From Algoriphagus sp. (lineage in GTDB: Bacteria; Bacteroidota; Bacteroidia; Cytophagales; Cyclobacteriaceae): a stretch of DNA of 64,000 nucleotides. Positions 1 through 9,673 of the stretch are shown one piece after another. The stretch's first letter is position 1, and each line of letters begins with the position of its first letter. The position numbers were made by a program, and so were the translations under genes. The stretch is from NCBI RefSeq assembly GCF_013373065.1, contig NZ_JABXIN010000011.1, positions 62,001 to 126,000 of the forward strand, written 5' to 3'. Below the pieces are notes generated by a model. The model saw only the letters and a program-made list of their open reading frames with translations. It had not been told where the DNA came from and ran no database searches.

Positions 1-2
1 TA

Positions 3-371
3 GTTGTTCGGGGTCAAAATCTTATTATGAATCTAAATAATTCCCCGATCGTGGTTTTAGCTTTTCCTATTCAAGACGGACTTATGTGGGATGGAAACCG
101 TTTTCGCGATGCTGTTCGGGATGATTTTCAGATCGAGCTAGAAACCCCAATTTCTTCAGAAAATGTAAGGCTGAAAGTGATTCAAGAAGAAGCTGATGAT
201 CTAATCACCTTCCGTGACAAGCGGTATGATGTATTTGAAGAAAATGTGGGTTTGATTGAACGTTATTACGAAGTATTAACCTATTGTTCAAGAAATGATT
301 GTTTGGGAGATCAATTGATAGATTCCGGGAAATTTGTACATATGAGATTAATACGATCGGGAAATGAATAA
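3..371 (+). CDS. C-terminal part of a putative lipoprotein/secreted protein (5' end outside window)
   Basis: The frame is open to the left window edge, so I treat this as the 3' end of a longer gene; the ATG at 27 is the only in-window methionine candidate near the edge and would give 114 residues. The visible part has no signal peptide. Its end reads as a run of beta-strand-like segments with the motifs DGLMWDGN near the start and YCSRNDCLGDQ..DSG near the end. From memory this layout (a W-x-GN motif, then a pair of cysteines in a DC-x-G turn before the stop) occurs at the C-terminus of uncharacterised Bacteroidota lipoproteins of about 200 residues, but I cannot name the family. Its stop overlaps the start of the next gene (ATGAATAA), which suggests translational coupling with the subtilase. 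Confidence 0.6.
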   Translation, partial: VVRGQNLIMNLNNSPIVVLAFPIQDGLMWDGNRFRDAVRDDFQIELETPISSENVRLKVIQEEADDLITFRDKRYDVFEENVGLIERYYEVLTYCSRNDCLGDQLIDSGKFVHMRLIRSGNE

Positions 372-2025
372 ATTCTACCTTACTTTTTTATTGTTTTTTT
401 TATTTTGCAGCCATCTGGTGTTGGCTCAGGACCGATATGCGGTTTTTTATAAAAATAAAGCAGGAACAGAATTTAGCTTAGATAAGCCGGAGGATTTTTT
501 AACTCAAAAAGCACTTCAACGCCGAATCAGGGAAGGTATATCTATAGACAGTACCGATTTGCCAGTTTCTCCAAAATATATTCAGGAAGTTGAAAAGCAT
601 ACAGACTACCTATTGTATCATTCCAAATGGATGAATGCCTCTTTGATTGTTGCCGATTTGGAGACGATTTCCATTCTTGAGCAATTGCCATTTGTAGATC
701 ATATAGAAAAAGTAGCAAAGGGATTTATTCCTAGACCCAATGATCGGATGCAATCTCAGGGTTATGAAACCAAGATTCGAAAATTTTTACCCCTCGATAA
801 TGCACCTGCTCGAACCTTGGCTAATGAAGAGTTGCCCACGGACTTTCAGAATTCACTACTCGGAATTGACAAAATGCATGAAGAAGGTTTCAAAGGAGAG
901 GGAATAATTATTGCGGTGTTTGATGTGGGATTTCCTGGAGTCAACACGATTAATGCTTTTTCACATTTGATAAGAAATGGTCAAATTATCGATCAGAAGG
1001 ATTTTGTGAGACCATGGAGTTCCAATGTTTTTACTGATCATCCTCATGGAACCAATGTATTGTCTCTTATTGGCGCTTATGAGGAAGGAACCTTTGTTTC
1101 CGGCGCACCGAATGCCGAGTATTTTTTGGCGATCACAGAAGAATTAGCTACTGAATACCAAATTGAAGAATACAACTGGCTCCGGGCAGCCGAATATGCT
1201 GATTCTATAGGCGTGGATATCATCAATAGTTCCGTGGGATATTTTGATTTTGATGATCCTTCTATGAATTATTCATTTGGGGAATTGGACGGACAAACAA
1301 CCATCATTACCCAAGCGGCAAATCTTGCATCAGCCAAAGGGATATTGGTTATAAGTAGCGTGGGAAATTATGGGCCAAATGAGCCAAGCTTAACAGCTCC
1401 TTCTGACTCTCCTGATGTTTTGGCCATTGGTTCGGTGAACCAAGATTTAACAGTTGTAAATTCAAGTTCCCGTGGCCCAACGGGAGATGGAAGATTAAAA
1501 CCTGATCTGGTTGCATTTGGGAATGGACTCCCCATAATCCGAATTAATGGTAATGTTGGACTAGGATATGGAACATCCTTTACAGCTCCGCAAGTTGCAG
1601 CCTTGGCTGCTGGTCTTTGGCAAGCAAAACCCGAGTGGACTCGAGAAGAATTAATCGATGAATTGCTAAGAAGTGCTACGCAATTTGATAACCCTGATAA
1701 CACCTTTGGGTACGGGATTCCCGATTTCTACAAAGCTTATTTTGGAGAAATCTTGAGTGTGGAGGAAAAAACAGAAGAACAACCATGGAATGTTTACCCT
1801 AATCCGCTTATTGGAAATGAATTAAAAATAAATTTTGGATCGGGATTAAAGTCTAATTTTACATTGATTGATCTAAGCGGAAGAGTTATTCGAACGAAAG
1901 AATTGGAACGATTTAACAATAAAAACCCCTTTGAAATTTCTTTGGAAGGGATTCCTTCAGGCTTATATTTGATTCAGCTTCAGGATCAAGTTGAATTAAA
2001 GTATCGCAAACTAATTCGCCATTAA
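364..2025 (+). CDS. Subtilisin-like S8 serine peptidase with T9SS C-terminal sorting domain
   Basis: Secreted endopeptidase of 553 residues. The signal peptide is about residues 1-21 (ends VLAQ). Residues 22-160 form a propeptide-like region. The catalytic triad is visible: Asp187 (AVFDVGF), His228 (HPHGTN) and Ser405 (GTSFTAPQ), with the oxyanion Asn in SSVGNYG. The last ~80 residues start with WNVYPNP and end in a strand rich in L/I/K, the usual form of the Por secretion (type IX) C-terminal domain, so the protein probably crosses the outer membrane by T9SS. It overlaps the upstream gene by 8 bases. The exact substrate is unknown. Confidence 0.93.
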   Translation: MNKFYLTFLLFFLFCSHLVLAQDRYAVFYKNKAGTEFSLDKPEDFLTQKALQRRIREGISIDSTDLPVSPKYIQEVEKHTDYLLYHSKWMNASLIVADLETISILEQLPFVDHIEKVAKGFIPRPNDRMQSQGYETKIRKFLPLDNAPARTLANEELPTDFQNSLLGIDKMHEEGFKGEGIIIAVFDVGFPGVNTINAFSHLIRNGQIIDQKDFVRPWSSNVFTDHPHGTNVLSLIGAYEEGTFVSGAPNAEYFLAITEELATEYQIEEYNWLRAAEYADSIGVDIINSSVGYFDFDDPSMNYSFGELDGQTTIITQAANLASAKGILVISSVGNYGPNEPSLTAPSDSPDVLAIGSVNQDLTVVNSSSRGPTGDGRLKPDLVAFGNGLPIIRINGNVGLGYGTSFTAPQVAALAAGLWQAKPEWTREELIDELLRSATQFDNPDNTFGYGIPDFYKAYFGEILSVEEKTEEQPWNVYPNPLIGNELKINFGSGLKSNFTLIDLSGRVIRTKELERFNNKNPFEISLEGIPSGLYLIQLQDQVELKYRKLIRH

Positions 2026-2066
2026 CTTATCAGAATTTTCATCCAATATTTTTGAATTTAAAAAAC

Positions 2067-2717
2067 ATGTCCATCCAAGTAGCTCCTTCTATTCTTGCCG
2101 CAGATTTTGCAAACCTTCAATCTGAAGTTGAAATGCTGAATCGTTCAGAGGCTGATTACATTCATGTGGACATTATGGATGGAGTATTCGTTCCCAATAT
2201 TTCATTTGGTATTCCAGTTACCGAAGCTATTTACAGACATTCCAAAAAGCCTTTGGATGTTCATTTGATGGTGGTAAACCCTGACCTGTATTTGGAGGCT
2301 TTTCGAAATGCAGGTGCTTCTGTCATTTCAGTTCATTTGGAAGCTTGTTCTCATTTGCATCGTAGCCTGCAAACAATCAGATCTCTAGGTGCAAAAACGG
2401 GAGTGACCTTGAATCCACATACGCCTGTTTCAGGATTAGGAGATATTATTCAGGATATAGATATTGTTTGCCTCATGTCTGTTAATCCTGGATTTGGTGG
2501 TCAGAAATTCATTGAAAATACCTACCATAAGATTGCCAGGTTAAAAGACCTTATTTTGTCAAAAGGGTCAAAAACTCTAATCGAAGTAGATGGAGGGGTA
2601 AACCTTGAAAATGCGCCTCGATTAAAGGAAATGGGGGCTGATATTTTGGTGGCGGGAAGTTTTGTTTTTAATTCTATGGATCCGGTTAAAACCATCGCTG
2701 ATTTAAAAGCCATCTGA
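2067..2717 (+). CDS. rpe: Ribulose-phosphate 3-epimerase
   Basis: Interconverts D-ribulose 5-phosphate and D-xylulose 5-phosphate in the cytosolic pentose phosphate pathway. The TIM-barrel signatures are visible: APSILAADF at the start, HVDIMDGVFVPN with the metal/catalytic Asp, VHLMV, MSVNPGFGGQ and EVDGGV near the end. I chose the ATG at 2067, giving 216 residues, the usual length; a TTG 15 bases upstream (2052) would add five residues with no family support. It stands alone on the + strand, 41 bases after the subtilase. Confidence 0.97.
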   Translation: MSIQVAPSILAADFANLQSEVEMLNRSEADYIHVDIMDGVFVPNISFGIPVTEAIYRHSKKPLDVHLMVVNPDLYLEAFRNAGASVISVHLEACSHLHRSLQTIRSLGAKTGVTLNPHTPVSGLGDIIQDIDIVCLMSVNPGFGGQKFIENTYHKIARLKDLILSKGSKTLIEVDGGVNLENAPRLKEMGADILVAGSFVFNSMDPVKTIADLKAI

Positions 2718-2769
2718 ATTTCAACCTTCTACCGCTTGTCATAAAATTTCCAAAATAAGCCTGAAATTC

Positions 2770-2799
2770 TTGATTTTTTAGCGTGGGTTCTATTTTTTG
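2770..2799 (+). promoter_or_regulatory. Putative Bacteroidota-type promoter (-33 TTG, -7 TAttTTTTG)
   Basis: TTG at 2770-2772 is followed after 18 bases by TATTTTTTG (2791-2799), close to the Bacteroidota TTTG...TAnnTTTG promoter pattern. It lies about 30 bases before the ATG of the secreted protein at 2830. Pattern match by eye only. Confidence 0.35.
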
Positions 2800-2829
2800 C
2801 AATCTTGTAAGGAACCAAACAAACTAATC

Positions 2830-3348
2830 ATGATGAAAAAACTATTGCTCTCCGCCTTCTTTTTATCCTTTTTTGGGATGATTTCTTATGCTCAAGAAGC
2901 TACAGAAGGACCAGTTACCGATGAAGAATTGACTCAATATGCTACTGTAGAAGTAATGACTTCTCAGTATGTAGAACAAAAAACAGAGGAACTTCGAAAT
3001 ATGATTCTTAATAACGAGGTAATTGACGGAGGTGCTAGATATAATGAAATCAAAGCGGCTTGGGGAGATGATGCAAAAATGACAGAAGCAAATGTTACTG
3101 AAGAGGAAAAAACGGCTTACCAGGCTATTTTGGACTTTCAAGGAGGTCTTCAGCAAAGTGTTGTTGATTATAAAACTGGCTTGATTACAGATAGCGATGT
3201 GATTTCTGTTTCTGTTTATAACAAAGTGTTAGGCGCTTTGAAGGAAGATCCTTCTATGAAAGAGAAGCTTGATAATCTAATTGCAGAATTGAAAGAGAAT
3301 GCCCAAGAAGACGGAGAGTCTGAAACTATTTCTGAAGACGGAAAATAA
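2830..3348 (+). CDS. Small secreted acidic alpha-helical protein, unknown function
   Basis: 172 residues. I chose the ATG pair at 2830/2833 (MMKKLLL...) because it starts a clean signal peptide ending ISYAQ; a TTG at 2797 would put 11 polar residues in front of it. The mature part starts after EATEGPVTDEELTQYA and is rich in Glu/Asp/Lys with heptad-like helices and no cysteine. The 'TDEEL..YA' beginning resembles periplasmic DUF4168-type proteins, but I would not assign it on that alone. The gene is monocistronic, with a strong terminator immediately after it and a promoter-like sequence before it. Confidence 0.75.
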   Translation: MMKKLLLSAFFLSFFGMISYAQEATEGPVTDEELTQYATVEVMTSQYVEQKTEELRNMILNNEVIDGGARYNEIKAAWGDDAKMTEANVTEEEKTAYQAILDFQGGLQQSVVDYKTGLITDSDVISVSVYNKVLGALKEDPSMKEKLDNLIAELKENAQEDGESETISEDGK

Positions 3349-3370
3349 GCTGACGAAATTTTAGATTATA

Positions 3371-3395
3371 AAGCCTCCAATCGGAGGCTTTTTTT
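3371..3395 (+). terminator. Rho-independent terminator
   Basis: Perfect 8-bp stem AAGCCTCC/GGAGGCTT with a 4-base loop AATC, followed by a run of T. It lies 23 bases after the stop of the small secreted protein. Confidence 0.85.
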
Positions 3396-3435
3396 ATATT
3401 TCCACACTAATTAAACTTCAATTCCGTTTTAAGAA

Positions 3436-4452
3436 ATGATGATTTTCAAGAGACTTTTCCTTCTAACCTTTTCCTTTTGTATAGTTTCAACGTCTTTTTC
3501 ACAAGAGGAAGATATTTTTGGGATTACCCGAAAGGCAAAGAATCCAAAAAGTGAATCTTCTATCGGAAATGCATATCGGAATATTTTGGAGCAGTTTTCT
3601 TTAGAAGTTTCTACAGGAGCTGGATATCAGGAATTCCGAACCAACTTTTTCTCACCCAATCCTGATTTATACCCTTTGTTTCAATATCAAAATTTTGACG
3701 AACCATTAGATATTTCTGAAGAGAATCCATTGACCATGAAAGGAGGGGACTGGGTTTTCCCTTTGTTTAATGCAGGTGTACGGATCAATTTATTTAATAT
3801 TCTAACCATTGGAGGTGGGTATGGAATTGAATCCGGAAACATAAGCCCGATGCGTGGAGGAAACTTTGAGTTTCCTTTCGAAGGAGCTTCTTATCAAGCG
3901 AGTAAATTTTACGGGACTTTGGGCTTGATTCTTTGGGATTCTAGTAAACGTGCTAAATACTTGCAATGGAGATATAGGCGCTATGCTTCTGCAAACTTGT
4001 ATATGCAGTCTGAACTCCGGCAGCGTGTCCGGCAAATTTATCCTTGGAGGGTAATTTTGGAAGCCGAATATGGAAATTTGACGCTTAAAAAATTTGTTGA
4101 TCCGGCTTTAACTCAAAACGGTTCCTATACCCCTAGACTGGCTGTTGCGGATCCTTATTTGGGTTTTGGATTACGGCTTGAGCGAGATTTTTCTGAGTAC
4201 ACCAAGTTGTTTTTAAAAGGAAATGTGGATTTACGTTCCTTTACCTATTCTGCATCGGACTTTTCTGAATTTCAGGAGCTTGACCAACGCTTGTATTCAA
4301 TGCAATTGGGACTTGCTATTCGAATTCCAGGAACAAAGCGCTGTAAAATCCAAGGATGCGGGGTTGTCATGAAGCACATGCACAATGGAATCGAATATCG
4401 AGGCAGTTCGATTTTCAAGCTTCAGGACCGAAAGATTGGACAGTGGTATTGA
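3436..4452 (+). CDS. Outer-membrane beta-barrel protein with Cys/His-containing tail
   Basis: 338 residues. The signal peptide (MMIFKRLFLL...TSFSQ) is followed by EEDIFGITRKAK and then alternating amphipathic strands with many Tyr, Phe and Gly (LEVSTGAGYQEF, FNAGVRINLF, LTIGGGYGIE, YLGFGLRLERDF), typical of a surface or periplasm-facing barrel. After the last strand (LGLAIRIPGT) comes a 35-residue polar tail with Cys-x4-Cys, MKHMHNG and YRGSSIF. I know of similar tails in uncharacterised Bacteroidota proteins, but no function. It sits between the small secreted protein and gyrA and has its own intergenic gaps of about 90 bases on each side. Confidence 0.75.
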   Translation: MMIFKRLFLLTFSFCIVSTSFSQEEDIFGITRKAKNPKSESSIGNAYRNILEQFSLEVSTGAGYQEFRTNFFSPNPDLYPLFQYQNFDEPLDISEENPLTMKGGDWVFPLFNAGVRINLFNILTIGGGYGIESGNISPMRGGNFEFPFEGASYQASKFYGTLGLILWDSSKRAKYLQWRYRRYASANLYMQSELRQRVRQIYPWRVILEAEYGNLTLKKFVDPALTQNGSYTPRLAVADPYLGFGLRLERDFSEYTKLFLKGNVDLRSFTYSASDFSEFQELDQRLYSMQLGLAIRIPGTKRCKIQGCGVVMKHMHNGIEYRGSSIFKLQDRKIGQWY

Positions 4453-4547
4453 TTCAGATTTAGTGCCGAGACTTTACATTTCTCTTTTCAAAAGCAGGGC
4501 CTTTTTACTATCTTGCGACCTTAAACTACCCTGTGAAATAGCTTTAT

Positions 4548-7079
4548 ATGGCCCAAGGAGAAAACGAGAATATTATTCCTATTAACATTGAGGAGGAAAT
4601 GCGTGGAGCCTACATCGATTATTCGATGTCGGTTATTGTTTCAAGAGCACTTCCGGATGTCCGAGATGGACTAAAGCCCGTACACCGAAGAATCCTTTAT
4701 GGAATGCAGGAGTTGGGTGTTTTGCATAATAAACCTTATAAAAAATCAGCCAGAATTGTCGGTGAAGTATTGGGTAAATATCACCCACATGGTGACTCCG
4801 CTGTTTACGACACCATGGTTAGAATGGCCCAGCCTTGGTCTCTTCGCTATCAGTTAGTTGACGGACAGGGTAACTTTGGATCCATTGATGGTGACAATCC
4901 GGCTGCCATGCGTTATACAGAAGCTAGGCTGAAGCGGATTGCGGAGGAGTTATTGGTAGACATCAATAAAGATACGGTTGATTTTCAATTTAACTTTGAT
5001 GACTCCTTAAAGGAACCCGTTGTTTTACCGGCTAAAGTTCCGGCTTTATTGCTAAATGGTGCCTCAGGCATTGCAGTGGGTATGGCCACAAATATGGCAC
5101 CTCACAATATAACTGAAGTCATCAATGGTATTGTTGCATACATTGACAACAGGGATATCACAATTCCTGAGTTGATGGAGCACATAACAGCTCCGGATTT
5201 TCCTACTGGTGGTATTATTTATGGTTACAACGGAGTCAAAGCAGCCTTTGAAACAGGACGAGGTCGAATCGTAGTAAGAGGGAAAGCCCATATAGAAACT
5301 AAGGATAATGGGAATAAGGAGATGATCGTTATCACCGAAATCCCATACATGGTCAATAAGGCAAGCATGGTCGAAAAGACTGCTTCCCTGATCAATGAGA
5401 AGAAAATTGATGGGATTGCAGCCATTCGAGATGAATCTGACCGTTCGGGAATGCGGATTGTTTATGAGCTGAAGCGAGATGCGATATCTAATGTAGTCCT
5501 TAATAACCTTTATAAGCATACTCAGCTACAGACCTCATTCTCAGTAAATAACGTAGCGCTTGTTAAAGGAAGACCTCAAACATTAAATTTAAAGGATCTT
5601 ATTCTGCATTATGTCAATCATCGGCATGAAGTAGTTGTTCGCAGAACTCAATATGAATTAAAAGAAGCTGAAAAGCGTGCACACATCCTTCAAGGTTATT
5701 TGATTGCATTGGATAATCTTGATGAAGTTATTGAGTTGATAAGAAATTCTGCTGATCCTGAAACTGCAAGAAACGGTTTGATCGAGCGATTTGAGTTATC
5801 CGAAATTCAGGCACGAGCTATTTTGGATATGCGATTGCAGCGATTGACCGGAATGGAGCGGGAGAAAATCGTGCAGGAATACAAGGAGATTATGGCTTTG
5901 ATTGAAGAGCTGAAGGAAATCCTTGCCAATGAAGACAAGCGGATGGATATCATCAAAACCGAGCTTTTGGAAATGAAGGAACGGTATGGGGATGATCGCC
6001 GCACAGAAATCGAGCATAACGCGGAGGACTTCAGCTATGAGGATATGATTCCGAACGAGGAAGTCATTATCACTGTTTCCCATCAAGGTTATGTAAAGCG
6101 AACTGCTTTAACAGAATATAGAACACAGGGCCGTGGAGGAGTAGGCTCGAGAGGAGTAAGCACCAAAGAGGATGATTTTACCGAATATTTATTCACTGCC
6201 TCTACTCATAATTACCTGTTGATTTTTACTGATCAAGGTAAATTATTCTGGTTGAAGACTTATGCCATTCCAGAAGGTAGTAAGACTTCCAAGGGAAGAC
6301 CTATCCAAAACCTCATCAATATTGCATCTGATGATAAAATCAGAGCAATTATCCAGGTGAATGATTTGAATGATGAAGATTACATCAATAATCATTTCCT
6401 GGTAATGGTTACTAAGAATGGAATTATCAAAAAGACCACTCTAGAACAGTATAGTAGACCTCGATCCAACGGGATTATTGCTTTGAATATTCGGGAGGAT
6501 GATCAGTTGGTAAATGTTGATATGACCAATGGTGACCAGCACATTGTAATTGCTGCTAAATCAGGTCGTGCGATTCATTTTCATGAGTCTGCTGTTCGTC
6601 CAATGGGTCGTACAGCAACAGGTGTTAAGGCCATAACCTTAAATAATGTGAATGACTATGTCGTTGGCATGGTATGTGCCTCTGAAGAAAATGCAACCTT
6701 GTTGGTGGTGTCTGAAAAAGGGTATGGAAAACGTTCCTACTTGGAAGAGTATCGAATTACTAATCGGGGTGGAAAAGGAGTAAAAGCCATGAACACTACG
6801 GATAAAACAGGTTCTTTGGTAGCGATCAAAGAAGTCGTCGATTCAGATGACTTGATGATTATAAATAAGTCAGGCATTACGATTCGGATTTCTGTTTCCG
6901 ACCTGAGAATTATGGGAAGAGCAACTCAAGGAGTTAGACTGATCAAAATCTCAGAAGGAGATGAAATTTCTTCAGTAGAAAAAATCTCCGTTGAAGAGGA
7001 AGAAGAAAATCCAGAATCTTCACAAATTGCGGAAAATAATGCGGAGGGGGATGAAAACGCCTCTGATAATCAAGAATAA
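4548..7079 (+). CDS. gyrA: DNA gyrase subunit A
   Basis: 843 residues. Breakage-reunion subunit that introduces negative supercoils together with GyrB. The start [20 protein letters not shown] is canonical. The active-site tyrosine is Tyr123 (MRYTEAR). The quinolone-resistance region has the sensitive-type residues Ser84 and Asp88 ([10 protein letters not shown]). The GyrA-box-like sequence [10 protein letters not shown] is at about residues 526-535, separating this from ParC, and six beta-pinwheel blades follow. The C-terminal tail is strongly acidic ([10 protein letters not shown]...). The partner gyrB is not in the window. The TPR gene at 7107 follows after 27 bases and may be co-transcribed. 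Confidence 0.97.
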   Translation: MAQGENENIIPINIEEEMRGAYIDYSMSVIVSRALPDVRDGLKPVHRRILYGMQELGVLHNKPYKKSARIVGEVLGKYHPHGDSAVYDTMVRMAQPWSLRYQLVDGQGNFGSIDGDNPAAMRYTEARLKRIAEELLVDINKDTVDFQFNFDDSLKEPVVLPAKVPALLLNGASGIAVGMATNMAPHNITEVINGIVAYIDNRDITIPELMEHITAPDFPTGGIIYGYNGVKAAFETGRGRIVVRGKAHIETKDNGNKEMIVITEIPYMVNKASMVEKTASLINEKKIDGIAAIRDESDRSGMRIVYELKRDAISNVVLNNLYKHTQLQTSFSVNNVALVKGRPQTLNLKDLILHYVNHRHEVVVRRTQYELKEAEKRAHILQGYLIALDNLDEVIELIRNSADPETARNGLIERFELSEIQARAILDMRLQRLTGMEREKIVQEYKEIMALIEELKEILANEDKRMDIIKTELLEMKERYGDDRRTEIEHNAEDFSYEDMIPNEEVIITVSHQGYVKRTALTEYRTQGRGGVGSRGVSTKEDDFTEYLFTASTHNYLLIFTDQGKLFWLKTYAIPEGSKTSKGRPIQNLINIASDDKIRAIIQVNDLNDEDYINNHFLVMVTKNGIIKKTTLEQYSRPRSNGIIALNIREDDQLVNVDMTNGDQHIVIAAKSGRAIHFHESAVRPMGRTATGVKAITLNNVNDYVVGMVCASEENATLLVVSEKGYGKRSYLEEYRITNRGGKGVKAMNTTDKTGSLVAIKEVVDSDDLMIINKSGITIRISVSDLRIMGRATQGVRLIKISEGDEISSVEKISVEEEEENPESSQIAENNAEGDENASDNQE

Positions 7080-7106
7080 TCAACCTTAATAAGATAAACG
7101 CTAATA

Positions 7107-8315
7107 ATGAAAAAGCTAATTCTATCAATGGTCTTGGTTGGTGCGACAACCTTAGCCTTTGGACAAAAAAAAGTAGTTAGATCTGCTGAGAAAAACCTCA
7201 AAAGTGGAGATTATGCTACTGCCCTTAGTGAAATCGAAGCTGCATTGCAAGATCCAGAGACTGGGTCTGATCCTGAAACCACACTATTGAAGGCTCAGAT
7301 TTATTTGGGAATGTTTTCTTCAGATTCTTCCAATACCATGGAGACCCTAGAAAAAGGAAATTCTTCATTCGACACCTTCATGGAAGCTTTCAAAATGGGT
7401 GGAGAAGATAAAGAAAATGGCGTTGGAAAGGATATCTGGGAGGAAGATATCCCAGGTGCTCCTGATAACTTGAGACCTAACTCTATTAACAAATTGAAAA
7501 ATGTGTCTTTTGACAAAGCCATTGCTCAGTATAATGTAGACGATTTTGAAATGGCATATGAGTTTTTCAACTTGGCCGGAATGGTAGACCCAAAGGATAC
7601 AACTATCCATTACAACGCTGGTTTCTTGGCTAATGATCTGGGAAGATTTGAAGATGCTAAGAAACATTTCATGACTTTGTTGGATGTTCCTGGATATAAT
7701 AAGTTGAATGCTTATTACTTCCTAGTGCAGATTCTTTCTACGGAGCAAAAGAACCCAGAAGGTGCTTATGATATCGTAATGAGAGCTAAAGAAGAATATC
7801 CTTCTGATAAAGTATTGGCAGAGTATGAAATTCAATTGTTACTTCAGTTGAATAAGATGGATGAAGCAATGGCCCAAATTAAAGAGGCTTTGGCAAATGA
7901 TCCTGAAAACACTTCCTTGCTATTGAGATCAGGTTATTTGAAAGAGCAATCTGGTGATATAGACGGTGCTTTGGCGGACTACAAAAAATCTGTCGAAATC
8001 GATCCGAATTTCTATGAAGGAAACTATTATACTGCCGCGCTTTTGATTGAAAGAGCTCGTGAGGTTTTGAGTGAGTTGAACAGTCTTTCTGATGAAGAGT
8101 GGGAGAAAAGATCTCAGTCCATGGGTGAAGAGGCAAATGGATACTATGCAGATGCTGTAAAGTATTTTGAAAAAGCTCTTGAAATTCGCCCTGACGATAC
8201 AGGAATCATGGAGATTCTTTATCAGATTCACACCCGTTTGAAAAATGATGCAGAAGCTGAGAAATACAATAAAAAACTAATTGAACTTCTTGGTCCAAAT
8301 TGGATGGATCGTTAA
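7107..8315 (+). CDS. Exported tetratricopeptide repeat protein
   Basis: 402 residues with a signal peptide ending TLAFGQ at about residue 20. The remainder consists of TPR-like helix pairs; the clearest are near residues 130-165 (AYEFFNLAGMVDPKDTTIHYNAG), 255-300 (ALANDPENTSLLLRSGYL, GALADYKKSVEIDPN) and 345-385 (DAVKYFEKALEIRPDD). It is probably a periplasmic scaffold. It follows gyrA closely, but a functional link is not implied. A strong terminator follows. Confidence 0.85.
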   Translation: MKKLILSMVLVGATTLAFGQKKVVRSAEKNLKSGDYATALSEIEAALQDPETGSDPETTLLKAQIYLGMFSSDSSNTMETLEKGNSSFDTFMEAFKMGGEDKENGVGKDIWEEDIPGAPDNLRPNSINKLKNVSFDKAIAQYNVDDFEMAYEFFNLAGMVDPKDTTIHYNAGFLANDLGRFEDAKKHFMTLLDVPGYNKLNAYYFLVQILSTEQKNPEGAYDIVMRAKEEYPSDKVLAEYEIQLLLQLNKMDEAMAQIKEALANDPENTSLLLRSGYLKEQSGDIDGALADYKKSVEIDPNFYEGNYYTAALLIERAREVLSELNSLSDEEWEKRSQSMGEEANGYYADAVKYFEKALEIRPDDTGIMEILYQIHTRLKNDAEAEKYNKKLIELLGPNWMDR

Positions 8316-8334
8316 GATCATATTTGAAGATATA

Positions 8335-8360
8335 AAAGCTGCCGAAAGGCAGCTTTTTTT
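8335..8360 (+). terminator. Rho-independent terminator
   Basis: 9-bp stem AAAGCTGCC/GGCAGCTTT around a GAAA tetraloop, followed by T residues; 20 bases after the TPR gene. Confidence 0.88.
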
Positions 8361-8463
8361 ATTTAAGGAATTAATTTTTCATTTAGGTAAGCAGAATAAT
8401 TGCCTAAATACCAGAAAATGAATTCCTTTACTTTGTTATTTCCAAGCGTGATTGTTTAAAATC

Positions 8464-9576
8464 ATGAAGAAAGCAAGCCATATTTTTACTTTCTGCCTTA
8501 TTCTTTTTTTGTCCTTTGGTCAAGCTTTTTGCCAAAAGGAATACAGGAAGGTTGTGGAGTTTTCTTTAGAATCGGGGCCCTTAATTAGCAATGGTCAACC
8601 TTGGGCTGATCAAATCAAAAACCTTGTTTCCTATCATGCGGTAGACCTGCGCTTTGGTTGGCGAATGAATCCAAATTCTTTCTATAGTCAGCTTTACCGA
8701 TATCCGGTTTTTGGAGTAGGTATCTCCACCACTCTTCCTTATCAATCAGAAATAGGAAGGCCTCAAGGGGTATATTGGTTTTTTGATATTCCTTTCAAAG
8801 TTTTTGAGGAGGATAAAAAGTTGAATTTTTCGTATTTCGGACACCTTGGTCTAGGGTTTAATCTCAACCCCTATGATTCCATTGAGAATCCTTTGAATAG
8901 ATATATAGGATCAGAATTAAATAGTTACATCCATTTTGGTTTGAAAGCAAACTATTCCCTTTCCAAGCAAATGAAGATTTTTTCAATGATTGGATTAAAA
9001 CATTTTTCAAATGGATCTACCAAGAAACCTAATGCAGGAATCAACCTTTTACCGGTGTCTGTTGGGTTGAGATATAATTTTGATAAAGGAGACACCAAAA
9101 CAATTCAAATTACTGAAAATCCAAAAGCTTGGGAAACGGGATATTGGAATACTGCTCTTTATTTGGGTAAAAAGAATTATGAGGTAGGGGGAGCTTCTTA
9201 TTTCAGAGGAGGGGCAGGAATAAGTTACTTATGGGATAAATCCTATAAATATCGTTATGGAGTTGGAATGGATGTGTTTTTTGCTCCGGGACTTACTGAT
9301 CGTTCGGATATATCTCAGGCAACCCTTTGGGACCAATTAAGTATAGCCGCAGTTGGAGCTTGGGAATGGAAGCTTACCGAACGGTTATTTGTACCAATAG
9401 GGTTGGGCTTTTACTTGCACCGGAATCCTGAGAATCAGGAATTCACGTGGTTTTATGAACGAGTTGGTCTCCGATATCATTTGACACAACAATTTTATAG
9501 TGGTATTCAAATCAAAGCTCATAAACTTAAGGCTGATTTTTTTGAATTTACAGTTGGGTATTCTTTCAGAAAGTAA
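8464..9576 (+). CDS. PagL-like acyloxyacyl hydrolase (lipid A deacylase family) in the outer membrane
   Basis: 370 residues from the ATG at 8464 (a TTG at 8452 would add MFKI before the signal peptide). The signal peptide ends QAFCQ. It is an outer-membrane barrel with the PagL-type block LKHFSNGSTKKPNAGIN, where His180 and Ser182 fit the catalytic His-x-Ser of lipid A 3-O-deacylases, followed by the strand VSVGLRYNF. At 370 residues it is twice the size of Pseudomonas PagL; the C-terminal half (from about 230) is another set of barrel-like strands, as often seen in Bacteroidota members. It probably trims a lipid A acyl chain, although the substrate is inferred. Confidence 0.8.
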   Translation: MKKASHIFTFCLILFLSFGQAFCQKEYRKVVEFSLESGPLISNGQPWADQIKNLVSYHAVDLRFGWRMNPNSFYSQLYRYPVFGVGISTTLPYQSEIGRPQGVYWFFDIPFKVFEEDKKLNFSYFGHLGLGFNLNPYDSIENPLNRYIGSELNSYIHFGLKANYSLSKQMKIFSMIGLKHFSNGSTKKPNAGINLLPVSVGLRYNFDKGDTKTIQITENPKAWETGYWNTALYLGKKNYEVGGASYFRGGAGISYLWDKSYKYRYGVGMDVFFAPGLTDRSDISQATLWDQLSIAAVGAWEWKLTERLFVPIGLGFYLHRNPENQEFTWFYERVGLRYHLTQQFYSGIQIKAHKLKADFFEFTVGYSFRK

Positions 9577-9673
9577 TGGTGGAGTTCAGGATAGAATGAT
9601 TCCACTGATCAAAAATTATTTTTTATTGCCAGGGCCTCATGTTAGTTTGCTTCTTGGTTGAAAAGCCTACTTT

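Noticed and set aside
1368-1703. 111-residue - strand frame opposite the subtilase
   Set aside because: Antisense to the conserved catalytic Ser region; no independent evidence.
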